This document shows, one piece after another, positions 1-9,611 of a DNA stretch of 64,000 nucleotides. The stretch spans positions 124,001-188,000 of the forward strand of contig NC_091275.1 of assembly GCF_042100115.1 (NCBI RefSeq), read 5' to 3'. The stretch's first letter is position 1. The number at the start of each line of letters is the position of its first letter. The notes below the pieces were generated by a model. The model did not search any database, was not told the DNA's origin, and saw only the letters and a program-made list of their open reading frames with translations. A program made the position numbers and the translations under genes. The stretch comes from Alternaria dauci. Lineage: Eukaryota > Ascomycota > Dothideomycetes > Pleosporales > Pleosporaceae.

Positions 1-3000
1 TCGGCCATGGTATGAACCAGGCACACAGTCAATGCGGCACGCCGCTAGAGCTGACATTATGGCGCTGATCCAGTATTCCTCCTTCATCGCCTTGGCCCTG
101 GCGTGTTGCACGGCAGCGCGTAACACAGTGAACCAGCTCGCGTTCTTTGAAAAGAGGTAGCTACTAGATTGGCCATGGCTGTTAACACACTCCCAGTAGA
201 GCTCTTGCGCAAAGTCGCGTCGCGTCTGGCTTCTCAAACCCGAAGTCGCTTCTGGATAAAAGACAGGAAAGATCGACTCGTACTCCCTGTACTGTGTTAG
301 CGGCTGATATTTGAAACGCTAATTGCACGAACCCTGCAGAGAAGGGGTGCTCGCTTTCAGCCCAACGCGTCACCTGCTCTTGCGCCTCCTGTCGTGCCTG
401 CAGTGTTGTTAGGCTTACGCTTTGAGCATTGCCCCGTCCGCCCTTGTTCAGAGCGCGATAGAATTGGTGTGTTACGAAAGCGATTGTCTGCGGCTTCCAC
501 ATCTCTTCGAGCACCTCTACTAGGAACTCTTCTGCGCCACGAGGCCCTTTACCTGTGAGCCCACCAAGCTCACGGAACCATACCTCGCTGTGACAATAAG
601 CGGCAACCTGGGGCCCATAGTGGTGGCGAATGGAAGCAACGTGCATCATAATAGGTCGTCCATTGTCCATGCGCGGCCAACGCACTAGGTTAGCATGGCC
701 ACTGCCTTGCAGATTGAGCATGTTGGGGTCGATAAACGGCCACCCACCCTGCTCAATGCTTTCTATGGTGCAGAGAGGCCCGAGCACTGAGCCCACTAAA
801 GACCGGGGGAACCCAGTAAAGCAGTAGCTGCCAAGGCGATCGAATGCGGCCACACCTTCCGCTAGGGCAAAAGGCAGCCCTTTAGAGCCAGCAGCCTTGA
901 AGCGACGATAAAACTCGTCTGATGCGTGCGCGAACAGACTAGCAAAGGAGGAGAGAACCTTTGGAAAGATGCGTTCTTTGAACGCGAAGAGGACATCAAT
1001 GTAGGTAGGTTGTTCCAGCGAGAAGTACCGGATTAGCTGGAGGATAGGTTGAAGCACTGTCGCAAAATTCCGTTGACCGTCAGCTAACTGCGACACCTGC
1101 ACAGACAGAACTTGCTCCATCCTAAACGCGTACAGTTCTTCCTTTATAGCGGCTTTAATCCGCTGTTGCTCGCGAGCGAACGGTTGGGAAGACGTAGGGT
1201 TATCAGGAGTCTGTTCGCCTCGCAATTTCCGCAGTAAACGCTGCCGCTTCGCCGCTACCCGAGGGTTTAGGTTGCCATCCTGATCTGGCAGCGTCAGGGC
1301 AGCCGTGGCAATGCCCTTGGTAGCAAGTAAGTTGCCGGGGCTATGGCGTATAGTTCGCTTAATGTTGGAGTACGCCTGAAAATAACCACTAGTCAACACG
1401 CTCGCACCGTTGTTCTGATAGCTCATGTTGTCCTCCATTACAGCGAGCACGTTGTCGCGTAGGAATGCTGGGGGCTGCGCGGAGGAGAAGTTGCCGTACG
1501 ATGGATGGAAGGCAAGAGGGTAGAAGGTAAAGTCGCGCGGGTGTTGGTATTGGCGAACAACGTTGTTGCGATTGGCAAGGAGGCAGCGCGCAGGTGCGAG
1601 AATGACACCGACGTCATTAGAGGCGTTAGGGAGGTTGGAAGATGCTATTGAGTGGATGTCGACCGCTAGCGCGTAGGAGACCGTCTCAATGCTCTCCAGT
1701 CTATACTTGTCCTCTAGTGCGCGTAGAAGATCCTGTGTGTAGTTATCAAACGGCTGTTGATGGTCGTGCGGCGGGGGAATTGGATCGCCTGTTTGTGTAC
1801 CGCTCTGTGGGGGCGTAGCCCCCTCTGCGCCGCCTTCGGACCTAGCCGCCGCGTCTTCAGAGTTAGATAAATCATTCTGAGAGTTTGGTAAATCATTCCC
1901 AGAGTTTGACAAATCATTCCTAGAATCAGACGTCTCGCTATCAGAGTCAGACGTCTCGTCATCAGAGTCAGACGTCTCGTCATCAGAGTCAGACGTCTCG
2001 TCATCAGAGTCAGACGTCTCGTCATCAGGGCGCAACCGGGTTTCCTTAGGCAGACTATTGAGTTGCTCAGTAGACAACTCAATTGGAAGGTTCTGCCCGT
2101 AGTCATACGCATGGAACGCTGGCAGGTTCTTAGTCCAGAACGGATCCTGCGTGTTCTTGCGCACGTACTCTGGCCACCCTTCCATGAACTGCTCCTGGAA
2201 CGTTTCCCACTTGACGATTGAGATCGATTGCGACTGGGGTCCATCCAATTTCCAAGAAGCCTCAACACCCTCTCCAAGTAATACGCCTGTAAGGAAGACT
2301 TTCTTAATGTACGACGTAAGGAACAGGGCATGGGAGGGTTTGAGAGCGCTGTGCTCAGACGCCTTCTCGCGGCGTTTGCGACGTTCGCTGCCTGACAGAA
2401 GAGGGTCTACTGTGCTATCGACAGGGTGCATAACAATAAACCAAGATTCGCGCGTTCCACCCTTTGCAAGACGGAAGGTACGATGCTCCATATCAAACGA
2501 CAGTCCGTGGCTGTGTTTAGCGCTGTATGGAGCTCGCCAGTGTTTAAAGCTGATTGTTACGTGGTCGAAGAACGTAGAGAACTTCACAATGGGTTGGAGC
2601 GGCCGGCCGATGATAATGATAAGGTCGAGGTGGAACTCAGGGATAAATTTGTCCTCAGGCTTGGCTGGTCGGGACCCAACGCGCCTCGATCCGTAGTCTA
2701 TCGTGTATCGCTTCTGCAGCATTCCAATAGCCTTACTGCCGTTAAATTCGGGGCTGTCTATCATCTTGATAAATCCCTTCACTACTACGTAGTTACTATA
2801 TGCGTACAAGTAGGATGCTCTTAAACTCACCAGGTAGTCGGTGGTCACCTCCGCTGTGGTCAATAGCCCAGGTAAGTTGATTATTCGCTATTGCGTCTTC
2901 GTCCCCAAGGCTGCTCTCGTGGTATTCTTCTCCATCATGCTCGTCAGGTTCTCTATCGTGCTCATCAGGTTGCACATCTTGGTACAGGCCGTCCTCCTCT

Positions 3001-3056
3001 CCAGCACTGCTGTTATCGTAATCGCTATCGTTTTGTTGTGCAAGATCTAAAGACAT
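1..3056 (-). CDS. Element gene A, orphan 1,170-aa-type protein, left copy (3' end cut by window)
   Basis: I do not recognise this protein. The proposed start is the ATG at 3056, opening an acidic N-terminus rich in D and E. Intron 1 is 2782-2830 (GTGAGT...TAG, 49 bp, phase 1) and intron 2 is 304-373 (GTGACG...CAG, 70 bp, phase 0). Both restore an open frame and remove overlaps between three ORFs. The body has a tandem acidic repeat DDETSDS (near 1920-2030) followed by an asparagine/serine stretch, then a long region without low complexity. The right copy (24593-28224) is complete and gives 1,170 aa. It lies 158 bp downstream of the ParB-like gene on the same strand, so the two may be co-expressed. 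Against the right copy it has a K/E and an R/G change, both from single transitions. Confidence 0.75.
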
Positions 3057-3214
3057 GATGATAAGAACAGTATTATATAAAATAGTACGTTGGCTAAGGG
3101 CTGAGGATCTTGTAGGGTAGATCGATAGATGATGATCGAGAATCACAATATCCAGTGCAGAGGAAAGAGGAGAGGAACAGTGTCTATTGGGTTAGGGCTA
3201 GGGTCAGATACGGA

Positions 3215-5482
3215 TTACTTCCTCCAAGCCCCTCGTTGTTTCTGTCGAGTCTTTTCGCTTGGAGAAGCACTGCCCTCTACAGCTACCTGGTCGCCAAGGG
3301 TGTGTTTCTTACGGTGTTTCTTTCGGGTCTTTTCGCTTAGAGAAGCACTGCCCTTTACAGCTACCTGGTCGCTAAGGGTGCGTTTCTGACGGTGTTTCTC
3401 TCGGGCTGCAGCAAGGTCGCTTAGACTCAAGTCCTCAATCCCCCTGTTTTGAACTTTGGTCTGCTGGGATGCCTTGGGTATGCGCGGCTCAGTTGAGGGG
3501 TGAGAAATTAGCTCTGGGGTAAGCTGGTCCGAACTCGACCGTGCTGAAACGCTACGTGCCGCTTCAGAGACTGTCAGATTGAGCTCTCTCTCTCTGCTAG
3601 ACTCGGCGTTAGAGTGCCTTGCGGGCAGCGGAACCTCTTGACTTGTATTATCAGAGTCTTCTAGAGTGTGTCTAGACATCCATTCAGTGATTGCGACCTG
3701 AATTGTCTCTAGCAAGTCGTTTGCTGCCCTAGTAGACTGGAGCGCAGGTTCGTTGACGACTTCAGGGACCTGACAGATAGCATCACACGCGATTTGTGCG
3801 ATTGTAGGCGTTCGCGCTATGTAGGTATCGCTTTGAATTAGGCACGCCAAGTGCTTGTTGTGCAAGGTTGGCCCTGTGAAACTGGTCACAATTGACAGCA
3901 GTTCTCTCCACACCTTATGCTGGAAGCGTGCGCCGTAGTTCTTGATCTCTGCACTTGGGTACTCGTCAATATAGCGGTCTAGTATAGAGCTTGTGAATGC
4001 TTCCGCATTTTGCTGTACGTGTTGCAGTACTTCTTGTTGGAGGTCAAGAGATTTTTGATCAGCCTGGCCGGCATGCCTGCTCTGCAGCACGGGCACTAGA
4101 TACTTCCGCAGTGCGGGTTTGTTGTTGTCGCTGTCAGACACCTTGGCGGATCCGCTGTTTACCCATTGGCTGACGTGGGTCATAATACTCCTCATAAGCT
4201 TCCCCTCTTTCTTCGGGGTTTTTAAGAGAGCGAGGATGTTTGTGTACGTGTGTGTGGGCTTTGAAAGTACAGTGGAGTATAGCGCATGGTAGGCCTCATT
4301 GCTTAGAGTTGGGAAGAAGCCCTGCCGGCGCGTATGGGAAGGGCCAGGATCCTTGTCTAACTCCTCGCCAGGGTAGAACAGGTCTTGTACGTCATGGGGA
4401 CTTCGTGCCTGGGGCAGGCTAGCTAGCGTGTTCCAGTCTGCTAAACTGGCGTCAACCCCATACTGCTTTCGAATAGATGTAGAGATGCGAAGTACGTTCT
4501 CAAACGCAGCGAACCAATGCTAGACAGTAGATTAGCAAGACAGGTCAGAGTATTTCGGCGGCGGGTTACACATACGTCATCTATCCGACAACTAGCCATC
4601 CACTCAAAAGTGGAGAGATTAAACGTTGCCTGCCCAATTGCGGTAGAACACCAACGCGTAAGCAGGGGCTGCCAGTTTTGATTTCTCCACAGGGTAACTA
4701 GCCGCCGTATTGGGAACTTGACGCGGCTACTAAGCTGAAGATGCTCTCTCATCTCTTTCTCAACTGACTTGCTTGAGCCTTGAAAGAGATTGGCGTTTGT
4801 GCAGAACAGGCTGGTTAACTCGGACCATATCTGGCCATGATTGTCAGGGAGCGTAATATCGGCCCGATTCGCCCGAAGTTTAACACGAGTGTCTGGTGGT
4901 AGCGTGTCTAAAAAGGTTAGGGGCTGTTGTTCACAGTACGCGCGTTAAGGGGCACCCGCCTTTATCGTAGATGCGGCACACCCACCACCTCTCCTCTTCT
5001 CCTAACTGCCGAAGGCGAAGATACTCTTTGAATGCCTCTACACGATGGTGACCCGTAATAAGTTCCGCTGTCCCTCCAGTCACGCTTTTCCAGCTCTTGA
5101 ACGACGGCCATTCCAATCCTTCCTTATCCGCAAACGTGGCAGAAGTAACTGTGCTCTGAGCTGGCAATTCCACCTTCAGATGATGAAGCATCTGCTCTAC
5201 GTGTTCCTTAGAACAGGCAATCTGCAGTTGGTGGCTAGGGTCTCGTCGAAGAATACCAGTTTCGTTAAAGATCTCGCAGAGGCGGCGCTGGTGTGCTGTG
5301 TCAATAGACCTATTGACACCAAAACTCCATTCTGCGCTAAGCGCATCGATTGGAAACTTCGCTATAGCGAGTAGGTATGGCGCAGCTTGTTCGTGGATAG
5401 GAGTTGTCTCTTCAATCTCTGGATCATTCGTACGCTGCCGTTTGCTGTTTTTGGTTAAAACGTTTGCTAGAGGGCGCTTCAT
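3215..5482 (-). CDS. Element gene B, ParB/sulfiredoxin-like domain protein, left copy
   Basis: Three exons (4960-5482, 4576-4907, 3215-4519) total 2,160 nt, giving 719 aa. Intron 2 (4520-4575) is canonical GTATGT...TAG. Intron 1 (4908-4959) appears to be GC-AG, with a CCCCTAACC branch site and TTTTTAG acceptor. It joins the YDK and TLPPDTR segments into an uninterrupted domain. The N-terminus has a basic NLS-like KNSKRQR. Residues ~40-150 resemble the ParB N-terminal fold: an FPIDALS strand, a helix, NETGILRR, and TGHHRVEAF at 143-151 in the place of the ParB GERRxxA box. A segment with LRANR and LPDNHGQIW follows; I recall it from fungal ParB-like hypothetical proteins. The C-terminus carries two ~29-residue basic repeats. 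Possible roles are DNA or nucleotide binding or nuclease; the 34-bp palindromic array starts 158 bp upstream. The domain call is by eye. Confidence 0.72.
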
Positions 5483-5639
5483 TGCAACGTTGTTAGAAAG
5501 AACACAGAAACTAAGGTAAGTGGAAAAGAGATAAGAGAAGGTAAGAAAGCAATAGAGAGGTACTACACAAGGTATAAGTAGGCGAGAAGCCGTCTATTCT
5601 TGCATAGGCCGCTGTAAGTCTAGCGGTGAGTGTTAGTCA

Positions 5640-6475
5640 CTCTCGCCCCCAAGGGCAGCACCTTACGGCAATCCGCGGCTACTATCTCGCCCCTGGGGGC
5701 AGCACTCTACGCCTACTATCTCGCCCCCGGGGGCAGCACTCTACGGCTACTATCTCGCCCCCGGGGGCAGCACTCTACGGCTACTATCTCGCCCCCGGGG
5801 GCAGCACTCTACGGCTACTATCTCGCCCCCGGGGGCAGCACTCTACGGCTACTATCTCGCCCCTGGGGGCAGCACTCTACGGCTACTATCTCGCCCCCGG
5901 GGGCAGCACTCTACGGCTACTATCTCGCCCCCGGGGGCAGCACTCTACGGCTACTATCTCGCCCCTGGGGGCAGCACTCTACGGCTACTATCTCGCCCCT
6001 GGGGGTAGCACTCTACGGCTACTATCTCGCCCCCGGGGGCAGCACTCTACGGCTACTATCTCGCCCCCGGGGGTAGCACTCTACGGCTACTATCTCGCCC
6101 CTGGGGGCAGCACTCTACGGCTACTATCTCGCCCCCGGGGGCAGCACTCTACGGCTACTATCTCGCCCCCGGGGGCAGCACTCTACGGCTACTATCTCGC
6201 CCCTGGGGGCAGCACTCTACGGCTACTATCTCGCCCCTGGGGGCAGCACTCTACGGCTACTATCTCGCCCCCGGGGGCAGCACTCTACGGCTACTATCTT
6301 GCCCCTGGGGGCAGCACTCTACGCCTACTATCTCGCCCCCGGGGGTAGCAACTTGCAGTAACTTGCAGCAACCCGCGCCTACTATCTCGCCCCTGGGGGC
6401 AGCACTCTACGCCTACTATCTCGCCCCTAAGGGTAGTACTCTATAGATACTATCTTACCCCTAGGGGTAGACTTC
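5640..6475. repeat. 34-bp palindromic tandem array (left copy)
   Basis: About 24 cores are spaced mostly exactly 34 bp apart. Each unit holds a self-complementary core, GCCCCCGGGGGC or the variant GCCCCTGGGGGC, flanked by CTACTATCTC and AGCACTCTAC. Spacing is strict between about 5688 and 6330 and decays to the right, where GCAGCAACTTGCAGTAAC-type sequence and AT-shifted cores such as ACCCCTAGGGGT appear. The ORFs crossing the array exist only because 34-bp units lack stops in two frames. It lies directly upstream of the ParB-like gene. Confidence 0.95.
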
Positions 6476-6533
6476 TATAACTACTCTCTTACCTCTAACC
6501 CTATGCTAGTTATACTGTTTACCTCTATAGTAT

Positions 6534-8040
6534 TTAGGGCTTCTTAGTTACTTAAGGCTTCTTAGTTATTTAGGGCTTCTTAGTTACTTAGGGCTTCTTA
6601 GTTACTTAAGGCTTTTAAGATTAATTTATATTAAAGTTAAAGTAAAATAGTAGTAAAGTTTATATTTATTTTATTCTTATAATATTATTAGCTATATAGT
6701 AATATAAATAATAAAACTATATACTTTAGAAATAAATCTTACTATTAGTAATAAAGGATTTAAAAAACTATACTAACTATTACTTAAAATACTTAAAAAC
6801 TCTTTTTTTAAATAAAATAAAAAAAAATTTATTTTTACCTTAAATCTTTTATTAACTTTTAATAAATACTACTTTTAAAATTATTTCTTTCTACTAGTTT
6901 ACTTAATTAAAAATAGCTATATAGTTAGAAGTAGTATATAAAAGGCTATACTTAAGGAGCTATTATATAAGTATACTATTATTTTATTAAATAAGAAAAG
7001 AAGTTAAGGAAAGCTATAGTTTAAAAGTTATTTAGGAAGTAGTAGCTTAGAGTATTATTTATTTAGTATACTAGTATAGAATCTAAGTAAACTACTTACT
7101 ACTTAGATTCTATAAGTAGTATACTTTATATATATATCTAGGATACTATTAAGGAATAAACTAAATAAGCTTTAGCTTATTATATAGTAAGTTAATTAGA
7201 AGTAACTAGTTATTATAAAATAATAAATTATAAAAAACTACTTCTTATTTTTTAAATAACTATACTTAGTAGTTACTAATACTTTATTATACTTTTTTTT
7301 CTTAAAGAAAAAATACTAAATTTTTATAAAATATTTTTTATTTTAAAGTATTAAATATTTTATTCTTTTACTTTATAAATATCTTTATCTTAAATATAAG
7401 TTATACTCTTTTCTTCTTTTTATAAAGTAGTTAAAAGTTATTAAATCTAAGTAAACCTTTATATAAGAATATAGATAAATAAAAAAGTAAAAAAATCTTA
7501 TTTAATATATTACTATATACTATATACTTACCCTTAGTTAAGTAAAATAAATAACTTTTTTTAAAAGGTTTCTTAATTATAGTAAAACTTTATAAATTCT
7601 TAATCTTTATTTAAGTTTTATATATAGTAGTATAAATTTCTTTTATAAAGATAATATAAGAAAGTCTTACTTAGTAGTAACTAGTATTTAGTTAATATAG
7701 CTTTAAACTATCTTTACTTATTACTTAATTAAATACTTAATAACTTTATTCTTACTTTAGTATTTATTATTCTACTTATTTAAATAAAATTTAATTTAAC
7801 TAGCTTTATTTTATACTTTTTCTTTATTTATTACTTTATTATTATAAAGTAAAAGTAGTCTAGTTTTATTACTTCTATAGTAATATTATTAAATAATAAA
7901 TAAGAAAGAAAAAAATTAATTATTATAAATATATTTAGTAGAAAGTATATTTTTTAAAGATATAGTAAAAGGATTACTAACTATTTATACTAATAGATAT
8001 ATAAATTTTTAAAAGATTAGGTAATACTAACTTTAATATT
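6534..8040. other. AT-rich, RIP-like non-coding tract
   Basis: About 1.5 kb of very AT-rich sequence with abundant TA and almost no CA or TG dinucleotides, the pattern left by repeat-induced point mutation. It opens with about four copies of an 18-bp repeat (TTAGGGCTTCTTAGTTAC type, 6534-6615). I find no open reading frame or recognisable protein remnant. Confidence 0.8.
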
Positions 8041-9058
8041 TATTAAAAGTTACTATAATATAAACCTTAACTTACTATAATATAAACCTTAACTTACTAT
8101 AATATAAACCTTAACTTACTATAATATAAACCTTAACTTACTATAATATAAACCTTAACTTACTATAATATAAACCGTAACTTGCTGTAACATGAACCTT
8201 AACTTACTGTAACATCAACCTTAACTTACGGCAACATCAACCGCAACTTACTGCAATATTAACCGCAACTTACTGTAACATGAACCTCAACTTGCTGCAA
8301 CATAAACCTCAACTTGCTGCAACATCAACCGCAACTTGCTGCAACATAAACCTCAACTTGCTGCAACATGAACCTCAACTTGCTGCAACATAAACCTCAA
8401 CTTGCTGCAACATGAACCTCAACTTGCGGCAACATCAACCGCAACTTGCTGCAACATCAACCGCAACTTGCTGCAACATGAACCTCAACTTGCGGCAACA
8501 TCAACCGCAACTTGCTGCAACATGAACCTCAACTTGCTGCAACATGAACCTCAACTTGCTGCAACATCAACCGCAACTTGCTGCAACATGAACCTCAACT
8601 TGCTGCAACATTAACTGCAACTTGCTGTAACATTAACCGCAACTTGCTGTAATATGAACCTCAACTTGCGGCAACATCAACCGCAACTTGCTGCAACATT
8701 AACCGCAACTTGCTGCAACATGAACCTCAACTTGCTGCAACATTAACCGCAACTTACTGCAACATCAACCGCAACTTGCTGCAACATGAACCTCAACTTG
8801 CTGCAACATCAACCGCAACTTGCTGCAACATGAACCTCAACTTGCTGCAACATTAACTGCAACTTGCTGTAACATTAACCGCAACTTGCTGTAATATGAA
8901 CCTCAACTTGCGGCAACATCAACCGCAACTTGCTGCAACATTAACCGCAACTTGCTGCAACATGAACCTCAACTTGCTGCAACATTAACCGCAACTTACT
9001 GCAACATCAACCGCAACTTGCTGCAACATGAACCTCAACTTGCTGCAACATCAACCGT
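8041..9058. repeat. 22-bp tandem array with a RIP gradient
   Basis: About 46 units of 22 bp. Intact units on the right read CAACTTGCTGCAACATGAAC and related variants, each holding the interrupted palindrome TTGCNGCAA. Units on the left (8041-8190) read CTTACTATAATATAAACC, the same sequence after C-to-T and G-to-A changes. An 11-unit (242-bp) higher-order repeat is visible, for example the TTAACTGC variant at 8611 and again at 8853. Confidence 0.95.
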
Positions 9059-9611
9059 GATATATCGTAATGTATAATACAACATACTATAGTACATATT
9101 ACCAACTATTGTACCACCTATTGTACCTTACTATACTACATATTACAGCTTTATACACCCGTATAAGTTCTACATACAGTATATTATTACTTCTCCTCCA
9201 AAATCCTCTTCTGCCTTAACTCCTCTTCTCCCCAACGTAGCCGCAACTCTCCAGAACCGCTTGAAGTTCAGGGCTTTACTTCCAACCCATCTATTGTCAA
9301 ACATATACAGCTGCATACGGTGAACTCAAGGTGTTTAGGAAACACACCTTTACCGCGATTTATTACAGTGTCTTTCAACAGTGTTGTGCTTGCGTCTTTT
9401 ACCAGCACGTTTATTATTTTGATACAGTGTATTATCACTTTAAGAGGAATAGAGTAAGCGCATAAACTCTTACTCTACTACTTCTCTTCATTACTACGTA
9501 CTGGCTTTCAAAGAACAAGAAGAGATCGATATTAGCCTAGTCCCACACTATCCTACTGGGAGGCTTGTCTTCCTTGATCTCCAAATCACCTCCAGCGTCT
9601 CTAGAACCTTT
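9059..9611. other. Intergenic, 3' side of the zinc-knuckle helicase
   Basis: The left half is moderately AT-rich (TATTGTACC and CATATTACAG stretches); the right half has normal base composition. I see no gene, hairpin or repeat that I would support. It presumably holds the 3' UTR and polyadenylation signals of the minus-strand helicase gene. Confidence 0.5.

Larger units (their letters stand above)
1..6533. repeat. 25-kb element, left copy (3' part of gene A through palindromic array)
   Basis: This stretch is repeated in the same orientation at 25,169-31,701. The offset is a constant 25,168 bp with no indel noticed. Differences I could see are T/C at 1921 and 2131, T/C at 6473 and A/G at 6480. 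The copies part at 6,534, where the left copy enters AT-rich DNA and the right copy repeats its last 113 bp. The window start cuts this copy. Confidence 0.97.

Noticed and set aside
3215..5482. Gene B as a bona fide sulfiredoxin
   Set aside because: The sulfiredoxin GCHR catalytic motif is replaced by TGHHR with no cysteine, and the protein is far longer.
5626..6348. A 240-aa ORF across the 34-bp array, with a GGSTLRLLSRPRG-type repeat
   Set aside because: A 34-bp unit read three times per frame cycle produces stop-free artefacts; no start context or non-repeat sequence, and a second frame is equally open.
6534..6615. TTAGGG units suggesting an internal telomere
   Set aside because: TTAGGG appears only as part of an 18-bp repeat (TTAGGGCTTCTTAGTTAC); there is no run of TTAGGG itself.
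5640..9058. CRISPR-like appearance of regularly spaced repeats
   Set aside because: Units are contiguous tandem repeats with no unique spacers, in a eukaryotic genome; no cas genes.
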